Position numbers and translations under genes: made by a program. A stretch of 53,433 nt of DNA from Gammaproteobacteria bacterium. Lineage in GTDB: Bacteria; Pseudomonadota; Gammaproteobacteria; Steroidobacterales; Steroidobacteraceae. The notes under the pieces are model-generated. The model was not told the origin of the DNA and did not search any database. It saw only the letters and a list, made by a program, of their open reading frames with translations. Positions within the stretch are counted from its first letter, which is position 1. Each line of letters opens with the position of its first letter. The stretch spans positions 1 to 53,433 of the forward strand of contig JAQGOC010000141.1 of the NCBI GenBank assembly GCA_028293805.1. The letters run 5' to 3'. Positions 35,011 to 43,379 of the stretch are shown here, piece after piece.

Positions 35011-36249
35011 CTAGCGCAGGCTCCTGACGGCTGCGGGACTGACCGGCCCGGCCTGATTCCCCCAGCTACCCCGCACGAAGTTGCTGACGGCAACTACCTG
35101 GGAATCGTCGAGGACATCTCCATATGCGGACATGGTCTCCCATCCCCCATATGAGACGCCCTTTGCCCTCGACGGCCCGTGGATGATTATGTTGATCAGC
35201 GACGCCGGGTCCTCCCCTTGGACGACTGCGCTGCCCGCCAGCGGCGGTCCGCTAAAAAAGCCGCCGCGGCCCGAAGCGCCGTGGCACTTCTCGCACCGTT
35301 CCTTGTAGATTGACGCGCCGGCTGCCACGAGCTCAGGCGGTACCCGATCACCGGCATACGGCTCTGCCTGCAAGCTCTTCACGTACACGGCCATCGCGTG
35401 CAGGTCGGCAGGCGTGAGCCATTTCAGGCTGTTCACGATCACTTCATTCATGGGCCCGAACGTGCCGGCTCGAGAACTCACACCCGTGCGAAAATATTTC
35501 TCGAGGTCCGCAACGGACCACGAACCGAGCCCGTGCTTCGCGGAGGTCAGGTTTACAGCGAACCACCGGCCCACCTTCCCTCTGCTGAGCTCATCCCGAA
35601 TGACCCCTCCGGTGTACGCCTTGTCCTGTTGTTCCGCGAGAAAGGCATTTCGCGGGGTGTGGCACGCGCCGCAATGTCCTAATCCCTCGACGAGATAGGC
35701 GCCGCGATTCCACTCCGCCGATTTCCCGGGATCGGGAACATATCGCCCCGTCGTGAAGAAGAGGCTATTCCATAAGGCCACGGGCCATCGCATCTTGAAC
35801 CACAGGCCATTCGCGGGGGGCGTGTAACGTTTTGGAGGCAGAGTGCGCAGATACGCGTAAATATCGGCCACGTCGGCGTTGCTGACTTTCGTGAACGACG
35901 TATAGGGAAAGGCAGGAACCAGGTGCGAGCCGTCCCGAGCAATCCCCTCGTGCATTGCTCTTTGCAGATCCCCGACGGTCCACCGTCCAATGCCCGTTTC
36001 CGGCTCCGGCGTGATGTTCGTCGAATATAGGGTACCCAGCGGAGTCTCGAATGCCACTCCTCCCGCGAAGGGCTCACCGCCTGGCCGTGTATGACAGCTC
36101 AGACAATTGCCGGCCGCTGCAAGGTATCTCCCGCGCTCGATGGGTGAGTTGGCTATCGGGGAGGCACTATGATCCTGCGCAAAGCACGTTGCGCTGGCCA
36201 ACAGAAAGACCGTGCCCAGCAACTGACGTATCAGTTTTGCAGCTCCCAC
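35011..36249 (-). CDS. Triheme cytochrome c (dehydrogenase cytochrome subunit-like)
   Basis: A 412-residue exported protein with a signal peptide and three c-type heme motifs: CLSCH, CGACH and CEKCH. Each lies in its own cytochrome c domain (about 35-150, 180-300 and 315-400), with methionines suitable as distal ligands. This is the layout of the cytochrome subunit of membrane-bound alcohol, gluconate and aldose dehydrogenases, which passes electrons to the quinone pool or an oxidase. No flavin or PQQ dehydrogenase subunit is present next to it. The start is a GTG at 36249. It is the last gene of the minus-strand redox run, 14 bp after cytochrome c'. Confidence 0.9.
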   Translation of the reverse strand: MGAAKLIRQLLGTVFLLASATCFAQDHSASPIANSPIERGRYLAAAGNCLSCHTRPGGEPFAGGVAFETPLGTLYSTNITPEPETGIGRWTVGDLQRAMHEGIARDGSHLVPAFPYTSFTKVSNADVADIYAYLRTLPPKRYTPPANGLWFKMRWPVALWNSLFFTTGRYVPDPGKSAEWNRGAYLVEGLGHCGACHTPRNAFLAEQQDKAYTGGVIRDELSRGKVGRWFAVNLTSAKHGLGSWSVADLEKYFRTGVSSRAGTFGPMNEVIVNSLKWLTPADLHAMAVYVKSLQAEPYAGDRVPPELVAAGASIYKERCEKCHGASGRGGFFSGPPLAGSAVVQGEDPASLINIIIHGPSRAKGVSYGGWETMSAYGDVLDDSQVVAVSNFVRGSWGNQAGPVSPAAVRSLR

Positions 36250-36263
36250 CGTAAACGAGCTGC

Positions 36264-36710
36264 CTACTGCTTTGGCTTTTCCTTGCGGTAAGTGTCGTGA
36301 CAGCTCTTGCAGCTGAGCGCATCCACGACATTCGCAAGCCCGGCGTCCTTACCATGCTCGTGTGCCGTCTTGGCCATCTCCGCGGTCATACGTGCGAAGT
36401 CGTTCATCCGCTTGGAGAAGTCCGCCCAGTTCGCCCAGACGTCCGGCTTCGCCTCCCCTCCGGGAACCTTGGACATAAAGGCCTTCAGCGCGGTGGACGC
36501 CGTAAGCGCGATCGCATCGAGATGCGCAATCACATTGTCGTCCGGAACCGACGCGGACAAAATCTGCCCCAACGCCGCGGCCTGCTCATTCAGGGTGTTC
36601 ATGATGTGCTGTCGATAATCAATCACATCCTTGTCGTCGGCATGGGCCGCCGGCAGCAGCGCAAGCAAAGCGAGCGCCGCAACGCACCGCAGTTTGGACG
36701 AAGATCTCAT
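36264..36710 (-). CDS. Cytochrome c' family protein (paralogue 2)
   Basis: A 148-residue exported four-helix heme protein with signal peptide (MRSSSKLRCVAALALLALLPAAHA) and a C-terminal CKSCHDTY motif. It shares with the protein at 34492-34929 the order DYRQHIMNTLNEQAAALGQIL, KPDVWANWADFSKRM and the C-terminal heme site. Cytochromes c' bind NO or handle electrons at a five-coordinate heme. Its ATG overlaps the stop of the VOC gene (ATGA), showing translational coupling. Confidence 0.88.
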   Translation of the reverse strand: MRSSSKLRCVAALALLALLPAAHADDKDVIDYRQHIMNTLNEQAAALGQILSASVPDDNVIAHLDAIALTASTALKAFMSKVPGGEAKPDVWANWADFSKRMNDFARMTAEMAKTAHEHGKDAGLANVVDALSCKSCHDTYRKEKPKQ

Positions 36711-37225
36711 GGCAGGCTCATCAGTTTCCGGCTGGCGATCTGCAAATCATAACCGTCAGGATCCTTGACGTGAAAACTTTCGTCGGTATCCGGCCGCGGG
36801 TCCATGCCACGCCGCCGGAGCTCTTCCGCGACGTATTTCTGGTCCCATGTGTCGATTGTGTACGCAATGTGATCCACGTACGGCTTGCCGTCAGGCTGGC
36901 GCGATTTGCGCGCAATGACGTAGTTGTCCCCAAACTGCAGGTTGCACTGCTTCCCATCGTCACCGCTGACCTGCATGCCGAATAGACCCGCGTAGAAGTC
37001 CCGGGTGCGCGCATAGTCCGCGACACCGTAGGAGATGTGATTGACAGCTATTGCCTTGAACGGGCTGCGTCGAGACGGCACTCCGAGAGCCGGCGCGCTT
37101 CCCGCAGCCGCAGCTAGAGCCCCCAGAGTCAGGCCTTGCACGAGCTGGCGCCGGGAGATCTTACCGCGCTCGAACTGGCCGAGCAGCTCGATGACAACCT
37201 TTTCCACTGTGACCGACCCCCTCAA
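36707..37225 (-). CDS. Tat-exported VOC (glyoxalase-like) family protein
   Basis: A 172-residue protein. The N-terminal about 45 residues carry a Tat signal (KISRRQLVQGLTLGALAAAAG). The rest is a single vicinal-oxygen-chelate domain: NHISYGVADYARTRDFYAGLFGMQVSGD, a central YVDHIAYTID and an ending HVKDPDGYDLQI. Conserved His/Glu/Asp positions could bind a metal. VOC proteins are mostly cytoplasmic, so a Tat signal is unusual. Export of a folded, probably metal-loaded protein fits the periplasmic redox cluster. It overlaps the cytochrome c' gene by 4 bp. The reaction is unknown. Confidence 0.82.
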   Translation of the reverse strand: MRGSVTVEKVVIELLGQFERGKISRRQLVQGLTLGALAAAAGSAPALGVPSRRSPFKAIAVNHISYGVADYARTRDFYAGLFGMQVSGDDGKQCNLQFGDNYVIARKSRQPDGKPYVDHIAYTIDTWDQKYVAEELRRRGMDPRPDTDESFHVKDPDGYDLQIASRKLMSLP

Positions 37226-37299
37226 CGCTCGTGACCTGGCCGCGGTCGTGTTGCAACTCGCCTTTTCTCAAGGCATCGCTGAGCGCACGCGCTCTGGAG

Positions 37300-38508
37300 C
37301 TATTTTTCTCCCGGACCGGTTGTCGCGGCGACCTTTGCACCATTCTCAGCAGTCTCTTCCTCGACAGATCGGGGGAAAGGAGGACCTGCATAGGGAACCA
37401 CCGCAGGTTGCAGCGACATCGAGGCAACCTGATTTTTCGAAGCGGGGACGATGACGATTTGCGTGAACTTCGCCAGCAACGCCGATGAGATCGCCGAATT
37501 GGCGCCGGTCTTCGCATCTGGGTAGCCATCGGCCAGCCGCCGCAGCGCTTTATAGATGGACGGCGCGGAGGACTGACCATAGCTTTGATGATGGGTCGAA
37601 TAAGACCTCATCATTTGCGAATACCAGGTCTCGATGTCCGTATATCCGCCGAGCATTCCCTCAGCTCCCGTCGGCGACAGCTTGAGCTTGAATCGCGCGG
37701 CGTGCATGAACTCGTCGGTGGGAATGTAGAACACGGCCCAGGGATAGACGAGGTCCGCCGGATCGGTGGTCAGCACACCGTCGGTGATCCTGCCATGCAG
37801 CTTCTGAACGAACTTGGCACCCCACCGGGTGTCGATACGCTGCGAGGCGCCGGGGATCGCATTTTTCCCCGTCGAGTCGAGAAGAATGGGGTCCCGCCCG
37901 CGGTACACCATGACCTGCACATCATTGTCGTTCACCAGGCTTTCCACGCCTGATAGCTCGATGATGATCCGATTGTAGACGTCCTTGGTCACCTCATCGT
38001 TGTCGAAGCCTTGAATGGCGCCTTCCGGAGGCCGGTAGTTGCGGATGCAGCCCAACACGCGGTAAAGCTGATTGTCGATGCCCTTCTCGCCGTCCGGGCC
38101 GGCGAAGTCGTTCGGGCCCAGCTTGCCGTCGAGATTCAAACCGTATGCCGTCGGTCCGCCCGCTTCATGAAACTCGAATGGCTCCGGCGCCGTACTGGGA
38201 TACCAGCCATCGATCTCGCGCCGCAACTGGGTGTCGAGCAGCGTCCGGGTCGTGCCGTTTTCCGGAAAGAGCTTCTTGAAGTGTTCCCGATTGCCTTCGT
38301 TGAAACCCGCCGGACATTCTGTCTTACCGTCCGCGCTTTCGTAGACAGCCCAGTGGAGATCCGTCAGGACGTATGCAACGGTGCCGTCTTTGGGAGCGGT
38401 CGCATCAGCAGCTGACGCGCTATCCGATCCAATGGCGAGCAGCGTCAGAACGGCCAACGCGCCTGTAAGCGCCGACTTGCGCAAGGTTCCGTCTGCTTCA
38501 GATTGCAT
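37300..38508 (-). CDS. Exported protein of unknown function in the redox cluster
   Basis: A protein of about 402 residues that I do not recognise. It has a signal peptide (LRKSALTGALAVLTLLAIGSDSASA) and no transmembrane segment or heme motif after it. Notable text includes VAYVLTDLHWAVYESADGKTEC, the paired cysteines CPAGF and VLGCIRNYRPP, and LVYPWAVFYIPTDEFMHAARF. The start at 38508 has GGAGAGG at good spacing, and a GTG directly precedes it. It lies 24 bp after the secreted repeat gene and 74 bp before the VOC gene on the same strand. Context alone suggests a role in the extracytoplasmic redox system. Confidence 0.75.
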   Translation of the reverse strand: MQSEADGTLRKSALTGALAVLTLLAIGSDSASAADATAPKDGTVAYVLTDLHWAVYESADGKTECPAGFNEGNREHFKKLFPENGTTRTLLDTQLRREIDGWYPSTAPEPFEFHEAGGPTAYGLNLDGKLGPNDFAGPDGEKGIDNQLYRVLGCIRNYRPPEGAIQGFDNDEVTKDVYNRIIIELSGVESLVNDNDVQVMVYRGRDPILLDSTGKNAIPGASQRIDTRWGAKFVQKLHGRITDGVLTTDPADLVYPWAVFYIPTDEFMHAARFKLKLSPTGAEGMLGGYTDIETWYSQMMRSYSTHHQSYGQSSAPSIYKALRRLADGYPDAKTGANSAISSALLAKFTQIVIVPASKNQVASMSLQPAVVPYAGPPFPRSVEEETAENGAKVAATTGPGEK

Positions 38509-38535
38509 CACTTGTCCTCTCCAGCTCGCAGCCGA

Positions 38536-39903
38536 TCAGCCCGCGCGTCTGTTGAAATCGTCTCGCACCCAATACGCCTTGAATCCCTCGCGCTCGCCCC
38601 TGAACTCCCCGATCCCGTCGGCATTGGTATCACCTGCTCGCTGGTCCCCGGCATAGGTGTAAACCGGCCGGCCTCTGTAAGCCCAGACATGCAGCGCATC
38701 CGGCTGACCACGAGCCGCCAGATGGCCGCTCTTCGGATCGATGTCGATCACACTCCAGGAGCGATTGCTGCTCCTGGCACCCTTTGGCGCCAAAACGTAT
38801 GGAAATGTATGCAGACACCTTTCGGGATCACCGGCTCCGCACATGGCAAGCCGGTAGGCCTGAGTCTCGTCCGGGTGATCGCAACTCAACTGATCTATCG
38901 CATCGTCGCCGCACGAGTACATATAGACCGTTTTGCCGTTTGCATCCGCGACAACCTGTCCCGCCGTCGTGTTTTGCACGGTAAATCCGGCGGGAATTGG
39001 CGGCGCGAGCTGGGTGAAAACATTGTGCCAGCCCGGCTCATCGCTTCCCTGGAAGCTGTGAGAGTATGAATCCAGGGCGAAACGATACAGCGGCCGTTTC
39101 CGAAACGCCCACTGCCTCACTCCCGGCGAGCGCTCGAAAATGGCCCAATCCCCGTGCGGGTGCGCCGACTGCGGAGCGAGCATGGGTACCCAGGTCTTGG
39201 CGCACTCGGAATCGCAATTCGACTTATTGGGCCCATCCGCATCGGAGGCATATATGGAAAAATCTCGACCGTTCAGCAGTAACCGGCCAACACGCGTCGT
39301 GGCTACATTGAATCCCGGGGGCAGGTCGGGCGGTGGCTGCACTGGCACTCGCTCGGCGGGATCGTCGCCCTTGTGATCATATGTATCAGCACCCAGGACA
39401 TCGCCAGGCCGTTTGTCGAGAGCCGACGTATAGAGCGCAAAGCCGTCGAATGCCCACTGCTTCGCTCCGTCCTTTCTAGTGATTATCGTCCACTTGCCAA
39501 TCGGCTTCGCATTTGCAGGCGCGAGCGCTGGAGGCCACGCCTGCGTGCAGCTCGGCCGCCGATCCAGCTCAGGAAGAGTGAATCCCCCCGGGTAAGGACT
39601 CATGTAGCCGGCGTTTGTCGTGCTCTTCGCAGCGGTGCAGTTCGACTCGCCCTTGGGGTCGCCGGTATTGCCCACGCGCAAATTCTTGAATGGCCAACGA
39701 TATAACGTACGGCCATTCGCGTCGGCGAATACCGGACCATCCAACTCGGTCGCCTCGACACGGAAGTGTGGCGGCATGGGGACGTGGACGTAATCCTCAG
39801 TCTGGCGGGCGCCGAACGCCCTGCAGTCCGGGGTTACGGTCAAGAAGAAGAAACAGGATCCTGCCAGCATCGCAATCCTGATCACACCTACCCCTCGCTT
39901 CAT
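38536..39903 (-). CDS. Secreted repeat protein (COG4315-like)
   Basis: A protein of about 455 residues with a signal peptide. It contains three copies of a secreted repeat of about 100-130 residues. Each copy starts with a predicted beta segment (GPVFADANGRTLYRW, GRLLLNGRDFSIYAS, GQVVADANGKTVYMYS). Cysteine pairs and a tryptophan motif follow (QWAFDGFALYTSAL, QWAFRKRPLYRFAL, HVWAYRGRPVYTYAGD). These repeats resemble the Lipoprotein_15/COG4315 family, whose function is unknown. The preferred start is 39903, where a signal peptide begins; the frame is open to 39939. It lies between DUF1552 and an unknown exported protein. Confidence 0.8.
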   Translation of the reverse strand: MKRGVGVIRIAMLAGSCFFFLTVTPDCRAFGARQTEDYVHVPMPPHFRVEATELDGPVFADANGRTLYRWPFKNLRVGNTGDPKGESNCTAAKSTTNAGYMSPYPGGFTLPELDRRPSCTQAWPPALAPANAKPIGKWTIITRKDGAKQWAFDGFALYTSALDKRPGDVLGADTYDHKGDDPAERVPVQPPPDLPPGFNVATTRVGRLLLNGRDFSIYASDADGPNKSNCDSECAKTWVPMLAPQSAHPHGDWAIFERSPGVRQWAFRKRPLYRFALDSYSHSFQGSDEPGWHNVFTQLAPPIPAGFTVQNTTAGQVVADANGKTVYMYSCGDDAIDQLSCDHPDETQAYRLAMCGAGDPERCLHTFPYVLAPKGARSSNRSWSVIDIDPKSGHLAARGQPDALHVWAYRGRPVYTYAGDQRAGDTNADGIGEFRGEREGFKAYWVRDDFNRRAG

Positions 39904-39971
39904 CCGGCACGCTCGCTGTTGTTCCGAAGGCTGTCCCATCGAGTTTGAAGTCGCACGGCGGTCAGAGCCGC

Positions 39972-41327
39972 TCAGGACAAAATCTCTCCCAGCTCCTTGG
40001 ACGTGTTGTTACTCTTGGTGCCCCAGGACTGCGTGTCCACGCCCATGACCTTCATCGCCGTATAGCCCAGTCGCGCTGCAGGCCCGGCAGCGCCGTCAAT
40101 GTGCAGACCCGTCTTGATGCGGCCGCCGGCACGCCCGGCAGTAAACATGGGAATGCCGTCCAGAGAGTGGATCCGGGCCCAGGCGGTATCCGTGGTGGCA
40201 TAGATCAGAACGTTGTCCAGCAACGTTCCATCGCCTTCCTTGACCTTGGTAAAGGCCTCGACAAAGTATGCCCATGACTCCATCGAGCGCCGCAGGAACC
40301 ACGACGCCGTAGGCTGATAGCCCAGCGCTTGATCAACAGGCTCTTCGTGCGTACAGGTATGGTGCGGCTTCTCGTAGCCAGCCTTGATAGTCGAGGCAAA
40401 CGCAGCGGAATACGCCATGTTGAACACTCGGGTCTGATCGCACGCCACTGCCATGACCATGAGATCGGTCAGCATCCGATGACGTAGTGCGACCACCTCC
40501 GAATCAACCGTGGTCCTGGGATCCTCCGTCGGTGCCGTGACGGCGTGACAGGCCGCGATGGGCTCAGGCTTGGTGAGCTGATGATCGAACTGCCGCTCGA
40601 GATCGCGCAGGTCGGTGTAGTACTGCTCGAGCCGCGCCCGATCTTCGGCGCCGACCATCTTCGCAAGCTCTTTTGTCTGGTCCAGCACTCCCGACAGGAC
40701 GCTCTTGCGCGCCATGATGCGCGGATTCGGGGTGAACGAGCTGGCGTTGGGATCCTGATAGTCCGTACCGAACAGCTGCTTATAGAAGTTCAGGGGCGAG
40801 GCTTCCGCGGCATTGATCGAGTTGGCGTTCTCGTAGCTGAAGCTGGTGCGTACATCGCCATTCGCAGTAGCCGTAACCGTCTGGAAGCGCGTCGTTCGGC
40901 CGATGACACGGGAGATCGTGACATCGATCGTCTCGCCCGGACGGTCCTCGGAGCCAATCGGCGCCGAGCCCGTGCGCAGGATGACCCAACCTGAGTAGTG
41001 GCAGAGGTTGGGTGCGGAATCCCGCATTGCGTTGAAGTTCGTATAGACGTTCACATGCTGGCGCACGGCAGCCAGTGCGGCCAGCTCTTCGGGAAGCTCG
41101 TAGTCCGCCCCCACCTTGGCCGGAACAAACACCTTGGAGTTCATTCCCAGCCCCCAGGACCAGGTGCCAAAGCGCATCGGCAGCGACGCGCCGTTGGCCA
41201 TCGCCGTGCCGTTCTCATTCAGGAAGCAATTGAGGAGGGGCAGACCCAGCGTCACCACGCCACCATTCAACATGCCCCGCAAGAATCGGCGCCTGCCGAG
41301 GCTTTCGAGGCGGCTCAATGTCTTCAC
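39972..41327 (-). CDS. DUF1552 family protein, Tat-exported
   Basis: A 451-residue protein with a Tat signal (LGRRRFLRGMLNGGVVTLGL). The mature part matches DUF1552 as I know it: PMRFGTWSWGLGMNSKVFVP near the start, CHYSGWVILRTGSAP, and a C-terminal IYATTDTAWARIHSLDGIPMFTAG, related to the alkaline phosphatase/sulfatase-like DUF1501 group. The GTG at 41327 overlaps the stop of the DUF1592 gene (GTGA). DUF1592 and DUF1552 genes are commonly adjacent, mostly in planctomycetes, myxobacteria and some gammaproteobacteria. The biochemical role is unknown. Confidence 0.87.
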   Translation of the reverse strand: MKTLSRLESLGRRRFLRGMLNGGVVTLGLPLLNCFLNENGTAMANGASLPMRFGTWSWGLGMNSKVFVPAKVGADYELPEELAALAAVRQHVNVYTNFNAMRDSAPNLCHYSGWVILRTGSAPIGSEDRPGETIDVTISRVIGRTTRFQTVTATANGDVRTSFSYENANSINAAEASPLNFYKQLFGTDYQDPNASSFTPNPRIMARKSVLSGVLDQTKELAKMVGAEDRARLEQYYTDLRDLERQFDHQLTKPEPIAACHAVTAPTEDPRTTVDSEVVALRHRMLTDLMVMAVACDQTRVFNMAYSAAFASTIKAGYEKPHHTCTHEEPVDQALGYQPTASWFLRRSMESWAYFVEAFTKVKEGDGTLLDNVLIYATTDTAWARIHSLDGIPMFTAGRAGGRIKTGLHIDGAAGPAARLGYTAMKVMGVDTQSWGTKSNNTSKELGEILS

Positions 41328-43117
41328 TTTTGTGCTCCAGTCAGTCTGTCGGATGCCGCGACCCTATTGCTGGCCACGGGAGGCGCGGCAGATGGCACGC
41401 TAGCGGCCTTCGTAGGCGCTGGCGCAGCGGCCGCATCGGTGACACGGGAAAATGCGTTGCTCAGAGCGATGGTTCGCAGCAGATCCGGCAACCGGTATTG
41501 CCCCGCGGCAAATTGACTGTTCAGGTACGGCAGCACGCTAGTGTCATTCGCCTTGATAGGGCCGCCGGTTCCGTACGTGTACACGCGTTTGACCAGGCAG
41601 GCAGGCAAACCCGGGCTGTCGTGCAACGCTTGGGTCAACCCAACGGGGTCGGTAAAGCTCTTCCCATCGAGATTGCCGCTGGCATCGATCGGGGCCCCTC
41701 TCTCGGTATCCCGGTACTGACCTGCGCCGTCGAAATTCTCCAAGGCCAGTCCGATCGGATCGGTAATCTTGTGACACCCGGCGCAAACAGGATTCGCACG
41801 GTGAGCGGCCAGGCGCTCGCGCGCAGTGCGGAGCGTGGACTTCGGATCTTCGATCAGAGAAAAGTCGACGTTCGGCGGTGGACGAGGAACCTGTTGACAC
41901 AGGAGCAGCTCTCGCAGTGCTTTACCGCGCAGCGTCGGCGAGCTTCGCCCGGGATGCGCATGCGAGGCGAGAAAGGCGATCTGGGTGAGCAGGCCCACTC
42001 TCTGGCTATCCTCGGGGATCTGATAGGACGTCCATCCCGGGGGCGTCGGCACGCCGTACAGCGTGGCAAGCGAGGGAGACATGAATGTATGTCGTGTCGT
42101 GAACAGATCCCGATAGTCGAGCTTTCTGACGAGCAGGTGATCGACAATGGTGCGCAGGGTCTGTTCGCGCGCATCCTGGACAGTGTCGCCGACGAACGCA
42201 GGATAAATGCCGGGATCCTTCGCAAGCACGGCAAAATCATCAAAGCCCAGCATATCGTCGAAGAAGGCGCGCACCCCGGTTTCCAGTCGTGGGCTGCGCA
42301 GCATGTAGTCAACAGCCCGCGAGCGCCCCTGTAGCGTCTGCAAGTCCCCGTGCTCCGCCATCTTCAACAATTCGTCATCGGGCGCGGCATTCCAGAGGAA
42401 AAAGCTGAGCCGGCTCGCCAGTGAGAACGAGTCGAGGCGGCGGTAGCCGGGTCTCGTCGGATCCGGCTCCGATCGATCCATGATGAACAACAGGTCGGGT
42501 GAGACGAGAATTCCCTCGAGAGCGACGGCCAGCCCCGCGTAGAAGTCCTTGAGGCGATTGGCCGCATCCCCCGCCTGGGCGATGAGATTCGCCTGCTGGG
42601 CCTTGCTCATCGGCCGCCGATAGAGCACCCGGCCAACGGAGGTGAGAAACGTGGTGGCGCAGCCTTTGTCGGCGGCATCCTCGTGCCGCGGCGTACACGG
42701 AATCAGGAAATTCCGGTGCGCGGGGCTGACAACCATCTCTGCCAGTGCGGCGGCAGTGCGCTGAAACTCCTGCATCTGTCCGGAGGTGATGCCCGCGGCA
42801 GCTGCCCCGATCTCCAGAAGTCCATCGGTTCGCCGGAACGGCGCGAAGTGCGCGGACACACTGATGTCGGGGCCGAACACATAGGCCAGGGTATTGAAGT
42901 ATTGTTCTTGGGAAATGAGACGAACACGGGCCGGCGAGGTTGCCTCTAGCGATTCGCTGGCACCGGCAGCGGGCCGGTTTGCGCCCTGCGAGTCGCTCGC
43001 TGGCGCCTCCGTACCGTGAGCTATGGCTAGGCCAAAGGATAGTGTCAGCCCGAGCAGCAGTGCGCCAACTACCGATGGAAGTCTTCGCGGAAATGAATGG
43101 GAAAGCGCTTTTGTCAT
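41324..43117 (-). CDS. DUF1592 family protein with c-type heme motif
   Basis: A 597-residue exported protein with the DUF1587/1592/1588/1585 domain series: an N-terminal signal peptide, RVRLISQEQYFNTLAYVFG near residue 65, FSLASRLSFFLWNAAPDDELL, RVGLLTQIAFLASHAHPGRSSPTLRG and CAGCHKITDPIGLALENFD. The CAGCH sequence is a c-type heme-binding motif. A C-terminal Ala/Pro-rich tail follows. The start at 43117 has AAGGTGG upstream. It appears to be the first gene of the seven-gene minus-strand run down to 35011. The family is uncharacterised as far as I know. Confidence 0.88.
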   Translation of the reverse strand: MTKALSHSFPRRLPSVVGALLLGLTLSFGLAIAHGTEAPASDSQGANRPAAGASESLEATSPARVRLISQEQYFNTLAYVFGPDISVSAHFAPFRRTDGLLEIGAAAAGITSGQMQEFQRTAAALAEMVVSPAHRNFLIPCTPRHEDAADKGCATTFLTSVGRVLYRRPMSKAQQANLIAQAGDAANRLKDFYAGLAVALEGILVSPDLLFIMDRSEPDPTRPGYRRLDSFSLASRLSFFLWNAAPDDELLKMAEHGDLQTLQGRSRAVDYMLRSPRLETGVRAFFDDMLGFDDFAVLAKDPGIYPAFVGDTVQDAREQTLRTIVDHLLVRKLDYRDLFTTRHTFMSPSLATLYGVPTPPGWTSYQIPEDSQRVGLLTQIAFLASHAHPGRSSPTLRGKALRELLLCQQVPRPPPNVDFSLIEDPKSTLRTARERLAAHRANPVCAGCHKITDPIGLALENFDGAGQYRDTERGAPIDASGNLDGKSFTDPVGLTQALHDSPGLPACLVKRVYTYGTGGPIKANDTSVLPYLNSQFAAGQYRLPDLLRTIALSNAFSRVTDAAAAPAPTKAASVPSAAPPVASNRVAASDRLTGAQK

Positions 43118-43342
43118 CGAGCCACCTTGCAGACCCGTCGCCGTAGCCGCCGGCACCACCTGGGGATGAATCCCCTGCCCCTTGCTGTGTTTCGTACATC
43201 TTCTACAAATAAGGTGGCAGGTCAACCCTCCCCTAGCCGGATTTAGTTAATGAAATCAATGATAAACAGATAGTGCGGCCCTATCTCGGCAGATTGTTTG
43301 CGAGGCTCGCATTTCAGGCGCCCTCCTCGAGCGGAATGACGC

Positions 43343-43356
43343 TCCGCAATTGCGGA
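43343..43356. repeat. 14-bp perfect palindrome
   Basis: TCCGCAATTGCGGA is a perfect palindrome in the gap between the Rieske gene (3' end at 43380) and the DUF1592 gene (start 43117). It could be a regulator site for the redox operon, but it lies 226 bp upstream of that start. No T-run directly follows, so it is not a clear terminator. Confidence 0.35.
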
Positions 43357-43379
43357 ACAATTTCTGGCATTTTTTTCTG

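Noticed and set aside
41318-42334. Plus-strand open frame of 338 codons
   Set aside because: Antisense to the DUF1592 gene, which has a signal peptide and conserved domains.
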